Counted from the stretch's first letter, positions 1 through 12,836 are shown. The stretch is DNA of 64,000 nt from Brachypodium distachyon (GCF_000005505.3 NC_016133.3:32636737-32700736); one strand, 5' to 3'. Notes: a model not told the origin generated them from the letters alone. Made by a program: numbers and translations.

Positions 1-1054
<1,054 letters not shown>

Positions 1055-1066
1055 TTACGTTATGGT

Positions 1067-2286
1067 CTGCACGGAAGAAAACAGCTTACTGAAACAGGGC
1101 CTAGCAGAACTGTTAACTAATACAGATTAAACTGATGAAACTAAGAAATAAGAGCTGTTCTTCATACACAAATAATATATATCCCCTGATTACTCTCCAA
1201 CAAATGTGTAACCAAAATACATTTCATTGAGATATGTTACATACTTACATTTACAGCAGTTACCTAGAAAACCAACTGAAATGACAGGGAGATTATTCAA
1301 ACAAGAATATTAGCTGTATGTAGAGAAGTGTAGTCTTGTAACAATGGAACACCACACTTTCCAACTAGAGTATGTCAGTTTTAATTAAAGAAACATATCT
1401 ATGAATTATGATAGTAGATTTCATACAAGAAGATCAGAATTCATTAGCCAAGGCTTTCCTGAAGCAACAGCAGGTCAATCAGATGGGCTGTGAGTATTCG
1501 ATCTTATGTAATAGCTTAAGGCATATCACAGATCCATGCGTATATTCAACCAAACTTAGATTTTGATTTGCCTTGGTGGTTGAAATGAATGCAACGGGGA
1601 CTGCAGATGTGATGGTGGTCCAGGCACACATGACATTTTCCTCCCTTTTCAGGAAAATTCAGCCTCTTATGACTAGGGAATTTCAACCAGGAAACATGTT
1701 ATTTTGGCCAATTTTAAGATGCGATGTCACACAATAATGCCATGGATCTGCTTGTTTTCCTCTGTTAATCCGTAACTATTTTCCGGAGGAACACAAAACT
1801 GATTGCTAATGAAGACGCAAGTACGAATCAAACAAATATTCAGATTTCTCACTACGACGGATTTATAACAAGCAACCGACTGTGAACATGCGAAATTCTC
1901 GGAGAGATCTGCCAAAAATAGGCCCGTTTCACTTTTGTTTTGTGAGAGCATCACACAGCTATAACAGATCTAGTTTAAGACTATTCCCTCCTCACCTCAA
2001 CACACAAGATCGAGCATGTCCGCTATCTAAGGAGACGGATCCCCCAACAACAAGCACGCATCATCAGTGTCCATCCGTACAACGCTTGCTACCTGCGGAT
2101 CGGGATCCAACAACAAACAGAAACACACAGGCCGAAACAGCCGCCGGCAAAACCTACACCAGCGACGCGGCTACGTACCACCTAACCGTCACCTCGACCG
2201 ATCTCTAAACAAGCTTCAGTAGCGACAAACAGCAGCGCTAGAAGACCGAAAGGGTGCCCAAAAATTCGAGAGATGCAAATGCTCAC
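1067..2286 (-). other. 5'-UTR leader intron of the actin gene
   Basis: On the minus strand a donor reading TTCAG/GTGAGC lies at 2286/2285 and an acceptor reading TGCAG/ACC lies at 1067-1068, 13 bases before the actin ATG. This gives a leader intron of about 1.2 kb. Plant actin genes typically carry such a leader intron, and it often raises expression. Open frames on either strand inside it look like chance. Confidence 0.8.
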
Positions 2287-2410
2287 CTGAAGCAAGGAGA
2301 CCCGGCGGAGGCGAAAAGGTGACGGCGGCAGGCGGACAGGCAGCGAGGAGCGTACTAGGAGGAGGGAGGGGAGTGGTGGGTGGGGAGAAGGAAGAGGGCG
2401 AGATATAGAG
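2287..2410 (-). promoter_or_regulatory. Actin non-coding first exon and core promoter
   Basis: Upstream of the leader intron the minus strand is C- and T-rich (many CCTCC and CTCC blocks), typical of a grass 5'-UTR, and ends in GCTTCAG before the donor. A TATA-like CTATATCT lies at about 2402-2409 on the minus strand, which would place the start site near 2370 and give a first exon of about 85 bases. The start site is inferred, not seen. Confidence 0.6.
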
Positions 2411-2419
2411 GTGGTGCTA

Positions 2420-3244
2420 GCGTGTGGGGGAGCGGCGAGGGCCTGGCTGGCCGGTGACGGTGGGGATGTGAGATGTAAAGGGGCCGGTGCCGCACTGGAA
2501 AGTTTGGGGAGGGAGGGAGGGACAGCGCAGCCGTGCCAACGCGGAATAATTTGGCCGCCTGGACACACTAGAAAATCGCTTCCTTTTTACCCTTTCGGCT
2601 ATACTCTTTTCATTTCCTTTTTACTTCTACATATGGCTTTTTAAGACAAAATTAATATTTGTATTTTTTAAAAATATTAATGACATCAGTCATTCTATTT
2701 TTCTGCAATCTCTATTCAGCTCCACCTCCCCTTACCTAATGGAATGATAGTACTAAAATTGTTTGTAGAAAAATAAGAGTAGAATGATTGATAAGGCTTT
2801 AAAAAATTAAACATACAAGTATTCTGAGAAAACTTATAAGACCTACATATATAACTAATGGAATTAATTGCCACGAAAAAGGAATCAAAGTTAAAAGCCT
2901 AGTCAGGTTTATAAGGCGTTCACATATTTTAGATCATAAAACTGATCAACCAAATTTATATTACTTTGCACAAAAAAAAACCATTAGATTGGTGATCGGA
3001 AGAACTTCTCAGTGATATAAGAGCCTGCGCAGGCACTTATAAACCAGGACGGATGAAACCTAAACTGTATGGATGAAAATAGCTATCTTATATCTAAGAT
3101 CAAAGTTCTGATCACGCTATATTCCAACATTAATTGTCAAATTAACTCACGAATATTGATTCCAAAATTGCCTGATTCCTCTACTTTATCTATTCGATAT
3201 TTTTTGCTTGATTCTAATCAAGGTATGGAGCACAATCGTTCTTA
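2420..3244. other. Intergenic, upstream of actin
   Basis: GC-rich next to the actin promoter (to about 2580), then AT-rich. No gene, RNA gene or transposon could be supported here. Confidence 0.5.
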
Positions 3245-3323
3245 CTCCCTCCGTTTCATAAAGATTGGCACGGGTTTGTACTAGAACTAGTTCAAAACGC
3301 GCCAATCTTTATGGATCTGGGAG
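3245..3323. mobile_element. Stowaway-type MITE (79 bp)
   Basis: Starts CTCCCTCCGTTTCATAAAG and ends with its imperfect inverse (CTTTATGGATCTGGGAG), flanked by TA on both sides (3243-3244 and 3324-3325). The inner parts GATTGGC and GCCAATC also pair, so the element folds into a hairpin. Tc1/mariner-derived Stowaway family by its ends and TA duplication. Confidence 0.85.
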
Positions 3324-3325
3324 TA

Positions 3326-6217
3326 TTAATCAGAGTTTCAAGAGTTTCAAGAGACTATTGTAAATCTGTGGACCGTATCAATTCGTGAAACTGTGGACCC
3401 ATAGCAGCCATGTTCATCGTCAAGGAGTCCACCAGTCGTTGAATGCATCTCCAAGAGTGCATCTATGCTCATAGTAGTAGGAGTATCATCCTATTCGTAC
3501 GCCTTGAGTTGTCATTGGTGCCTTTGTTCGAGTCGGATTTGGAGGGGGGGACGAAAAGATGAGGGGACTCATGAAAGCCGAGGGCGGTGGCGCGGGACCG
3601 GCCGGATGCGAGAGTGGATGGGTGGGTGGACGGCAGGCGGCAGCTTGTGTGATCTGCCTGCCACTTTATTGCCTCCTCGTTTTAGCTTTACGGCAACGCC
3701 TCCACGCTGCCAAACATCCCTCTATGGATCTGGCTGCACGGCATGTGCTTTGGTGCAAGCAACCGTCGGCTCTTTCTTTTTTCGGTCTGGTTTTCGGTGG
3801 ATCGTGGACGGAGATACATGCGCGCACGATCGACCACGGATGTGTAAACTGTGCCATGTCAACCGGGCCAGCTGCTTTCTTACTCGCACGACGTGCTGGA
3901 GTAGTACGTAGCTTGCCAAGAACAAGAGACAGGCACGTAGTACGTAGACCTGGTTGGTGCTCGTCACGTCCGGCACCTCGCAAGTCGCAAGGAGCATACG
4001 TGAGAATTGGAGCTTCGTCGGTGAACGGGCTGCGGGAAATCCTTTTCCTTCGCACGGAGGAAAAAAAAAGCGAAAAGTCCATGTTGAACACGAACTCGAA
4101 GATCTGAATCAAACCATATCCTTCTAATTTCGGATTTTCAGCCCCTGACCTATCTAATCCCGATCAATTTAAATTTTATCCTGAAATTTCCTGTTTACCT
4201 AGGTCGAGATAATGATGTGTCTTAGGATCTAGTGATATTGTATATGGTTCCAGGTACTTATTTTTATACGGTTATACCTGAAAAAATCACCCGACAAAAA
4301 TTATCCACAATTTTTTTTTAAAAAAGAACTACTAGGCATCTGGCGAGGACATCGACATTCTTCCCTCGAAGCGACCCCTCCCGACCCGGGCAGCAGTAGC
4401 GGAGCATACGCGCCGGGAGTGCCGGTTCCGGCAAGCGGCGAGCCAAGCCGTCCTCCCGCCTAAGAAAATATATTAGAAGACCTTAGCCAACATAATTAAA
4501 AATATATTAGAAGACGCTCTAAGAAAATTAGTAACGGTTATTCTCGTTAGTTATTTCCTAAACATAGCTAAAAATATCAAAACTAAAAAATAAGAGATAC
4601 GAGAGCATCATTTGGGTCCTTCCTCTAGTCTTAGCCAGCAATCATGGTGTTACGTCAACAAAACCAGTTCGCCAAACATCATTTTCGGGATTAAGGGGCT
4701 TCATTGACCGGGACCAGTAAGGTTAGGGTCTGAAATTCAGAAATTCAAAGGTTTAAGGTCAGATTCGGACTGTGTCTACAAGTTCAGGGTTGAAAATAGA
4801 CTTTTCTCAGAAAAAAAATCATGAACAGTCATGCGCACGCCGATACAGTTTGCACGAGCACGGGACTTCAGGTTTGATGCGCCCTGCGCGCACAAATTGT
4901 GCAAGTAGCCGGTTTTCGTTCCACCGGTCACCAGCGTGTCGTGGCCCAACGACTTTCTCCGGCATAGTCGCGTCGCATCCCTCTCCCCTCCTCTGGTCGC
5001 TAGGCGCCCAACCATTCCGAATTCGATCACGGACTCACGGCGTAGCTAGCTTCCAAAATGTGCACCCTCCGAGTCGTGCGAAAAAAAATCTATGTAACGG
5101 GTCTCACGTCCAACCTAGATCCCTCTTATATTACGCGCCTATCTAACGGGAATGTTAACGCACGAACGAATGAACGACTTGTCTTCTCGCGCGACGGTGC
5201 TTGGGTCGTCTGATGCATGCACAGATGAACCTCTTGCAGTCTTGTACTGATATTGCTGATGCATCAGAGGCGGAGGATGGGTCGCGCCAGCGCGGCGTCA
5301 CGCAGAAGTGAATACGTAAAAATAAACCTAAAGGAAAACCAAATATAATTACGGTTTTGTTATTAAGAAGTCACCTGATTTTTATTTAGAAATTAGTCGA
5401 TATGTTTGGCCGTCCGATCTTCATCTAATTAACGGCATCATGTGGAGGATGTGGGAGTGAAGATGGCACATGTATCTTAATCCAACAAATCTGGTGTGGT
5501 CGATTTAGATTTAATTAGATGCTGAGATATAGCCACACCTATATAATTATTAAAAGAAAACCAAAATAATTATTAAAAAAACAAATCAAAATAAAAAAAA
5601 AGCACTCTCGATATTTTCAGCTAATACAAATGTTGGACAACTGGAGTAGCTTTTTATTCACTCTCCTTTGGCTCCGATATCATTTCATTTTTATTCTGCT
5701 GTTTTTTCTTACTCCAATCCCATTATTCATATCTCACAATAGTGAAAGTGAAAAAGTTAAGTGGTGAGGCCTACCCATTCTAACTCGTGGTATGATGGGA
5801 TTCACTCTTTGTTTCGCTACGCACCATAATATTTGACTTTTTTTTTCTTTGGGTCTCAATTTCACTTTAGATTATTCATTCCTGTTTGTGTGTCAACGGG
5901 TTTCACTTGCATATGTGTCAAGTTTTCCTACTACAACATATATGTGAATCGGTTTAACACAATTTTAAAGGATAACATGGAATTATTTTCGGGCCTCACA
6001 CTCAGTGGCAGTGCCAGCACCCAAAACATGTGATGTCAACGTGTCTTGTACACACCTAGAAATTACGAGAACTAACATACAATATTTGGAAATATGACGA
6101 TGCTTTACACGGCTTGCAGGTGACACCGCCGCACACTGTCACAAATGATGGCCTGAGGGTGTGGCTCCCGTCTCATAGTTTTCTTGTTTACAGAAGAAGG
6201 GTCAATGGTCTCTTGCG
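3326..6217. other. Intergenic region without supported genes
   Basis: Overlapping open frames at 3465-4112 on both strands share no recognisable motif, have no introns and lie in a locally GC-rich patch; I take them as chance. A short direct repeat around AATATATTAGAAGAC occurs near 4467-4516. From 5300 the sequence is AT-rich. Nothing else could be supported. Confidence 0.5.
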
Positions 6218-7103
6218 GAGCATCTCCAATAAAGCCTCCAAATTTTGTCCATAAATGTCCGTTTTTTGTCCGTTTGGAGAGAACTAGTGGACATGTGTTC
6301 GTCCCTGTTCGCTCTCATCACTCAACAACATCTCCTAAATTTCTCTTCCCAATTACTTTTTCCTCTCCTTTCCCCATCTCCTCTTGTGTGACCGGGGGAA
6401 AAAAATTAGGGGTGAGCATTCAGTCATGACCGGAAGTTCGGTCTATTTTCGATTCGGTCTCTAAAATATAAATATCCGAACTTTACAGAGGAACTTTGCA
6501 ATCCGAAATTTCGGTTACCCGAAGATTCGGTCATGACAGAATTTACAAAGATGGGTGATAGATTCAAAACAAAACATGATTCCGTACAAATTTAGCAACG
6601 TTTCACTTATATTTCTGACAAAATTTACATATCAACGTGGGCACCGGGGGTTAGGAAAGTGAAACAACCGATTGCCTCTGTTGTGCCATGATTTTTGCAT
6701 AGGGAGTGGTTTGACGCCTAAATTGGGTTAGGAGAATGGGTTGATTTTTACTAAATTCGGTCATATTCGGCCTTTCGGTCTTTTGTGAATTGATACCCAA
6801 ATTACTAGAAAATTCAGTCTATAAATTCTTCTACCCAAACATCTAATCAGTCTTTTCGGTCTCGGTCTATTCGGTTTCGGTTTTCGGTCATCGGTTTTTA
6901 TGCCCACCCCTAACAAAAAGAGGACACCAGACAATGTCCGTACACTCCAAACCTCCCCCAAATTTGGGAAAGCTGGCCGGACAAATAATACATTAGTCTG
7001 TATCGATGATGCCATTTGGAGGTTGATTTTGGATGCCAAAATGTTCATGTCCCCCCCCAAAGGACATTTGGGATAGGTTTGGAGGCTCTCATTGGAGATG
7101 CTC
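6218..7103. mobile_element. Tourist/Harbinger-like MITE, split by a nested element
   Basis: Left end GAGCATCTCCAATAAAGCC at 6218, right end pairing with it (GGAGGCTCTCATTGGAGATGCTC, in two parts 7081-7103). The internal sequence resembles a 390-bp element at 32621-33010 almost throughout (FTGTCCAAA-type start, CTCTTCCC and CCAAACCTC blocks in the same order). The extra 0.5 kb here is a separate insertion (6406-6912). The 32.6 kb copy has TTA duplications, which assigns the family to PIF/Harbinger; the left duplication of this copy is not clear. Confidence 0.75.
6406..6912. mobile_element. Nested hAT-like non-autonomous element
   Basis: Begins TTAGGGGTGAGCATTC and ends in the inverse TGCCCACCCCTAA, about 507 bp. 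It interrupts the MITE 6218-7103 exactly where the related copy at 32.8 kb is uninterrupted. The interior is rich in TTCGGTC-type repeats, common in hAT-type MITEs of grasses. Flanks are A-rich on both sides, so an 8-bp target duplication cannot be proven. Confidence 0.65.
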
Positions 7104-8243
7104 ATCTCCAGCCGCCCCCCCATTTGGTGTCCGACGCAGCCGATTTGGGAGGTGCCCGAGGAATTTTTTTTAGGGTTCCGTCGTGATCCAGCTGCGCCCC
7201 CCAATACCAACTCCCCAAAAAATTGAATTTCGGCAAAATTTAGCTAAAAGTACGTGAAATTTAACTGAACTCGATGAAATTTAATTAAACATAAATGTTG
7301 ATCGGCTCCACCTTCACCTCCGGCGCCGGCCTCTTCCCCACCTTCTTCTTCTCGGCCTCCTACCTCGCCGCCTCCTTGTCGCTCCACGCCTCGGCCTCGG
7401 CATCCATCATGGCGAGGCCGAGGCGTTTTGCCTCCTCGGCCTCGCATTGGCTGGCACTCTCTGCCGCCCGCTGCCCCGGGAAGTCCTCGGGGTCGCCGTC
7501 CTGGCACCATTCGAGCACCAAGTGCTCGTAATCTAGCGCCGGCACCCACTCCGGCTCCGGGTTTGGCCGGACAAGGCGTGGCGGAGATGGCCGCGAGGCG
7601 GCTTCGACCCCCGTCGACGGGAAGACGACCCCGACACCTCCTTGATGCACAGCGCCGGCAAGGAGGCGCTGCGGAACGAGCTGGAGCCGGGGGAGTTGGT
7701 TGGCCTGCCGTACCGATGTCGGCGGGGGTGTCTCCAGCCGTGGGTGATCGCCGTCACGGAGCGCTCGCGCCAGAACCGGCGCCGGCCGTCGATGTTGAAG
7801 CGGCCCGACGGCGGGCTCTCGCCTTGGCCCTCGTAGCGGGCGATGTCAATGGCGTGCCGGTCGGTGAAGAAGGGTGCCCAATTTGCCCCTGTGGCGCGGT
7901 TCCACCCGGGGTCCTTGCGCTCCTCCGCCGTCAGCCCATGCCACAAGTTGGCATTGACGGCGGCTATCCGGGCACGGCACGTTGGCACCGACGGCGTCGG
8001 GATGCCGTCGATGCTCAAGGTCCAATGTGCCGGCAACCGACAGTCGGGCGGCGCCAGGTACTCGTGCTCGTGGAGGGCCTTGGCCTCCTCGAGCATGAGC
8101 TGGGTCCGGCCTGGGTGCGCCGGCTAAATTTTAGGCCGCCGGATGAAAAAACAAATTGGTGAGGCCGGCTGGGTCGGAATTTTTGCGCCGGCGCCCCCCA
8201 AGCCCATTTAGAGGGCCTTTAGGGGGGCGGCTGGAGTTGCTCT
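7104..8243. mobile_element. Non-autonomous DNA transposon with GC-rich cargo ORF
   Basis: Ends are inverted: ATCTCCAGCCGCCCCCC near 7104-7120 and GGGGGGCGGCTGGAGTTGCTC at 8223-8243. It directly abuts the right end of the previous MITE, and the base triplet TTA follows its right end. The interior is GC-rich and carries a minus-strand open frame (see 7533-8096). I infer a PIF/Harbinger-type element; the left end seems to overlap or truncate against the neighbouring MITE. Confidence 0.7.
7533..8096 (-). pseudogene. ORF inside the DNA transposon, hypothetical
   Basis: A 187-codon minus-strand frame beginning MLEEAKALHEHEYLAPPDCR, with HWTLSIDGIPTPSVP, LTAEERKDPGWN, WAPFFTDRH and GRFNIDGRRRFWRER. 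The style (Trp and Pro rich, RKDP-x-W-x-R steps) resembles the many uncharacterised transposon-borne proteins of grass genomes. After about residue 115 the frame becomes Ser/Arg-rich low complexity. A second frame (7360-7650, minus) contains DYEHLVLEWCQDGDPEDFPG and looks like the continuation of the same protein, so a frameshift near 7640-7700 probably broke the gene. No function can be assigned. Confidence 0.5.
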
Positions 8244-8329
8244 TATATCCCACCTGTGATGGCTATCCATCCCTAGAGCATCTACAACGGCTTGTGTTTA
8301 TTTGATTGTCAATGGTCTAATTTTTTATT

Positions 8330-9655
8330 TTGACGAACCTGGCAGTTGTACTGCCTTTTCAATTAGAAGAAGAGAAGAAACAAGTTCACCTAATACAGTC
8401 TACAGAAAACACCGAAGATAAGCTCAAAGGAAGGTAGTCAGCTTGAACAGCAAGCTGACAATAGAAAACATTTACAGACTACCTCTCTCTTGCCTCCATA
8501 ATGAGATAAAATTCATCCTCGATCAACCGATACAGAACTACGACGCTACACTCCTTCTTCTGAAAAACTGTGTTGTTCCTCTCCTTCCCCAAATGCTAAA
8601 CAGTTAACGCAGCTATTGAAGTTTCTTCCTTTTCAATTAGAAGAAGAGAAGAAACAAGTTCACCTAATACAGTCTACAGAAAACACCGAAGATAAGCTCA
8701 AAGGAAGGTAATCAGCTTGAACAGCAAGCTGACAATAGAAAACATTTACAGACTACCTCTCTCTTGCCTCCATAATGAGATAAAATTCATCCTCGATCAA
8801 CTGACACAGAACTACGACGCTACACTCCTTTTGCTGAAAAACTCTGTTGTTCCTCTCCTTCCACAAATGCTAAACAGTTAACACAGCTATTGAAGTTTCT
8901 TCCTTCTTGATCACAGACTTTGGCCCCGAAATTACATGCCTCCACCACGATCTCACCATTGTGCAAGACCCTGCCACAACGGCAAGCCGAGAACATTTGG
9001 CACCGCAAACATGCCACAGCTCCTTCGCAAAGGAGCATCCCAGAAACAAGTGCGACGCTCCCTCTTGAACTTGATCACAGAAGGAGCAAACAGCATTGTA
9101 AGGCCAACCCCGAGCCGCTAATCTATCCGCCATCCAAAGTCGATTTTGCAAAAGCAACCACATGAAAAATTGGACCTTTACTTCCCCTTTGATGGACCAC
9201 GCTGAGCTGAATAAATCCCAATTAGGTTCTTTCTAGCAAGTCTGAATAAATCCGGAGCAAAATCCATTGGTGCCTCCCCTTGCAACCAGCAATCCTTCCA
9301 AAAGGAAGTTTTTCTTCCATCGCCAATTTTAATAGATGTGCAAGCCACAAACAGAAGCTGATCACACTCGCTGCATGGGACCTGTGTGCCCAACCAAGGC
9401 CTATCTTGTGCATCCCACTGAAACCATGGCCATCTCAGCCTAAGAGCCTGACTGAAATACTGAATGTTCTTGACCCCCAGGCCCCCAAGCTTCTTTGGTG
9501 CAAACTTTCAACCAATTTACCATGCACTTCCCACCGTGCGCCTGCTCATCACCTGCCCACAAGAAATTCCTGCGCATTTTGTCCATTTTCTCTAATCAGT
9601 AGCTTGTCTAAATGTGCTGCCCGTGCATTTTGTCCATTTGAACCATTGTGGAGAG
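8330..9655 (-). mobile_element. LINE 3' remnant (reverse-transcriptase C-terminal, zf-RVT region)
   Basis: On the minus strand the segment 9393-9178 reads FVACTSIKIGDGRKTSFWKDCW, a signature of plant L1-type LINE ORF2 after the polymerase domain. Segment 9163-8870 reads WLLLQNRLWMADRLAARGWP followed by CSFCDQVQEGASHLFLGCSF, the zinc-binding zf-RVT region with its Cys-Cys-His-Cys pattern. The two are in different frames, so the copy is dead. The 3' end on the minus strand is near 8330. Part of the 3' region is duplicated in tandem (8354-8901). Confidence 0.85.
8354..8901. repeat. 274-bp tandem duplication inside the LINE remnant
   Basis: Two near-identical copies, 8354-8627 and 8628-8901, both starting CCTTTTCAATTAGAAG and ending GCTATTGAAGTTTCTT. 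Only scattered substitutions separate them (for example AACCGATACAG against AACTGACACAG). The junction lies at short T/C-rich microhomology. The duplication repeats the zf-RVT 3' coding and 3'-UTR segment of the LINE. Confidence 0.9.
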
Positions 9656-9660
9656 AAATT

Positions 9661-10005
9661 TGACAAAGGTGTTCCTGCTGCTAGCGCCTAGACACCGTAC
9701 GTGCCTGTGCCCAATTTGTTTCGGCCTTGCACCTTGTGCCGTGCTGTATTACTTGTACTGACGTCACGCTCCTATGTAATGCTTGTACCTGGTCACTCTG
9801 TCAGCCAGCATGCGTAACCTGTAAGAGTAATACGGATTCTACGTACTTAGATCCTGCAGGGGAGCTGCTTTGCTCCGAAGCTCCGCATCTGGTCTTCATC
9901 TGTGCAATGGTACGGTTCTCCCTTTTAATTTTCTGAGGACTAGTGGTACTGGCATGTGCGTACGTACCACAGGCACGATGACTTGACGAGGGCGCATGAT
10001 GATTT
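9661..10005 (+). promoter_or_regulatory. Distal half of the A1 peptide-gene promoter, cut off by Harbinger
   Basis: Blocks such as TGACAAAGGT, TTTGTTTCGGC, GTGCCGTGCTGTAT, GACGTCACGCTCCTATGT, GCAGGGGAGCTGCTTTGCT and GCACGATGACTTGACGA recur in the same order at 16345-16800, upstream of gene A2. In A2 they run on to the TATA box, whereas here they stop at about 10005, where the Harbinger element begins. The proximal promoter resumes at about 13646. Confidence 0.8.
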
Positions 10006-10407
10006 AAGGTTGTGTTGTTTGGGCTGGAGCTCCACGGCTGCAGATTTTACAACTGCAGATTCCAGAATCAGATATGGCTGCGAGCTGCAACTGAAAGATT
10101 GGAGCTGTCTGATGCTTGTTTGTTTGGGCGGCTGATCCGGCTGCAGCTGCAACTGAAATGTGCTGAAATGACCTGAATGATCCTGTACTTCTGTGGATTT
10201 GGTATTAGTGCTAACTGTACTGTTTTACAAGTAAATTAATTATTTTTTGTTGGGATGATGATTTTTTAGAACACATTAAACCACAGTACACTAATAATAA
10301 TTTTTGAGAACACAATAAACCATAGTACACTAATAATATATTGTCCACACATCGTTTGCAAAATATAAGATCATCGTGACATTAAGTTAGTCTAACCTAT
10401 TACAATT

Positions 10408-11683
10408 CTACTCTCTTGCGGCCATCAAAGCATCAGCAATTATATCACGAGATGCGTCCATTGCGGCATTGCTACTACCCGCATAGCTCCCACCACTTGT
10501 GTTGATGACATGGCCGGGAGGCATGTAGTCCTCGTCAGCATCGCATCTAGCAAAGTGACAATCATACAAATTACTATCTTGTATGAAGTTGTGCAACGCC
10601 ATACAAGCAATGATAATCCTTGCTTGCTTTCTCGGTGGGTAGCTAGGCACAGCTTTCAACATGCGCCATCTTTGCTTCAACACGGCAAAGCATCGTTCTA
10701 TGACATTTCTGAGTGATGAATGTAGATAGTTGAAGATCTCCTTCCTACCACTTGCAGCGGCGCCGTGTTGATACTCAGGTAGATGGTACCTCGTGCCTCT
10801 AAACGGTTCTAGATAACCAGTCTGATTGGGGTATCCAGAATCAACAAGATAAAATTTACCTATACAAAGGCAAGTGTTAGTCAAAAGAAAAGACTATAAA
10901 ATGTGAACTCGAGTTCTGCAATTTTTTAAAATTTATACCTCTTGGAGGATGAGGAAATTTTTCTTTATACTTGTCCAAGGTATCCTTGAATACCCTTGTG
11001 TCATGTGCCGAACCTGGCCATCCAGCCACGACCGAGATGAATCTCATGTCAAAGTCACATACCCCCATAACATTATGTGTTGCATAACCAGCTCGACCAA
11101 CATGGTTAACCGTGTCTTTAGCAGGCACGATAACAGGTACGTGCGTACCATCAATAGCACCAATGCAATTGTTGAAGTGAGGATAAAACCGTGAGCTCTG
11201 CAATCTCTCATGCACATTTCTGAATTGGGGATCAATTGGTGTAATGATGTCTGCAGCTAATAAATTCAAACATTTCAACACATGATTGAATTTCCGATTG
11301 ATAGTTTCAGTGGACCTTTGGAAACGATTCTGAACTTGACTCACTGACTGTGGGCTACCAACGGTCCACAAGAACATCCCAAGGGCCTCTTCTGAACACA
11401 TGTTTCTTGTTTCTTGCAACCCATAGTTGCGTGCCAAAGTCTCATGCAATGCATCAAAACAAGGCCTACGCATTTTGAACATCTTATAGCAATCATTGGA
11501 AGACCCCAAACTATCATAAACCCATTGTTGTCCAGTACACCTTGCCTCTCTCCTTTTCTTTTTCATTAGATATATCTTCTCTTTCAACTTTTTCCTCCTC
11601 ATGGCAGATTCATCCTCACTTCCACTTTCAATTGAAGTGTTAGTTCTGCTGCTGTTAGTCGCAATGTTAGTTGTTGTGCTCAT
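10408..11683 (-). CDS. PIF/Harbinger DDE transposase (DDE_Tnp_4 type)
   Basis: Cut-and-paste transposase acting in the nucleus with the MYB-like partner encoded just upstream. Two exons: 11683-10939 and 10859-10408, joined in phase (CCAAGAG/GTATAA donor, TATAG/GTAAAT acceptor) for a 398-residue protein. Residues about 10-60 are Ser/Lys-rich. A helix-turn-helix-like stretch SPQSVSQVQNRFQRSTETI follows, then the catalytic core: first Asp in CIGAIDGTHVPV, the VVAGWPGSAHDTRVF motif, second Asp in FYLVDSGYPNQTGYL, and the Glu in RNVIERCFAVLKQRWRML. All three acidic residues are present and there is no internal stop, so it could be functional. The ATG at 11683 is the first in frame. Confidence 0.92.
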
Positions 11684-11898
11684 CTATAAACACATCAATT
11701 ACAGGAGGTTCGTACCACATAAGACCAATTAATCCATACATAAATATTTGAGAACCGAATCAAACAAGCAGATGGTTCAATTGTAGCACATAGGAATGCA
11801 TACTTGAAATAAATTGTACCACACAGGAATGTATACTTGAAATAAATTGTACCACACTAATCATCGAAATACATGGAAAGCAAACACACGAGGATACA

Positions 11899-12836
11899 CT
11901 AGTTTCTCTTCCTGTCCTCATATTGTCTCTTGAGCCAATTGAGCTGCCCCTCATTTGTCTTCATAGATAGAAAGAAACTACGATTTGTAGATTTAGCAAA
12001 CAACTTTGTAGCAATGTAGTGCTCATCACTCAACTCGGATGCTCCACACTTGGGAACCTCTTCCATGATGGCTGCAATCTCCTTAGCTTCGGTAGTAGTA
12101 CTGTTACTACTACTTTCAGTAACAACATGGTCAACAAACATTTGGAACTCATTAGACATATTGGCCTTCTTCGGGTTAGATGGACTACAAGGTATTGCAC
12201 TTGATGGACGTTTGGGCCTAGTCTTGAGCCATGGGCTAACAGTAGAAGTCTCTTCTTCATCTAAATCAATCACATCTTCTTCAACTTGAATGGCAACTAC
12301 CTCTTCCACTCCCAGCATAATGGATGTGGTACCATCAACATTAGCCTTGTCAAACATAATATGCATCAACTCCAAGTTGTCTGGTGGTCCCTTGCGGAAT
12401 GCTTTAATTGGCTTGTGAATCTGCAAATAATATCATGGCATTAGTACTTGTCTATGCGAGACATATCATAACATTGAATAAATTATCATTGCATATGAAA
12501 ATTATATACCTTGATCAATTCAGCCCACTGCTCTTCATCAGCTATTATGGTTTGCGTATCTTCATTCCATCCAAGTCTAGTTGCCTTATTTTTGTAGAAC
12601 ACCCACGCTGAATGAATAGCCTTCAAATCGTCCCAACGATTTTTCAGCTGCCTTCTCTCATAGTTTCTCCCGGTCTGAGCATTGAAATCTGCCACTAAGT
12701 TCTTGTATCCGGTAGAACTCAAGAATTTGGTTGGCCTGTTTCCAAGCTGAACTTGTTTGGTGGCGCACTCACAAAAAATCCTAGCAGCGGTAGCATCCCA
12801 CACAGCTTTCACAAAATCCACTTTGATAGGTTCCAT
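11899..12836 (-). CDS. Harbinger MYB/SANT-like DNA-binding protein
   Basis: Second protein of the element; in PIF/Pong elements such proteins bind the terminal repeats and help import the transposase. Exons 12836-12510 (109 codons, ending AELIK before GTATAT) and 12420-11899 (TTGCAG acceptor) give 282 residues without a stop. The N-terminus carries a trihelix/MYB-like domain of the Myb_DNA-bind_3 kind: VKAVWDATAARIFCECATKQ, TGYKNLVADFNAQTGRNYER, RQLKNRWDDLKAIHSAW. The middle is acidic (VIDLDEEETSTVSPW) and the end is helical (QLNWLKRQYEDRKRN). A TAG acceptor of an upstream intron touches the ATG, so the 5'-UTR is spliced. About 215 bp separate its stop from the transposase ATG. Confidence 0.9.

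Noticed and set aside
2182..2568. 128-codon minus-strand frame over the actin promoter
   Set aside because: Pro/Ser/Leu low complexity, overlaps the inferred actin non-coding exon and its donor site; compositional.
3465..4112. Three overlapping frames on both strands
   Set aside because: No domain, no introns, no promoter signal, and the two strands shadow each other.
7428..8162. 244-codon plus-strand frame
   Set aside because: Mirror of the transposon cargo frame on the minus strand, Arg/Gly/Ala-rich.
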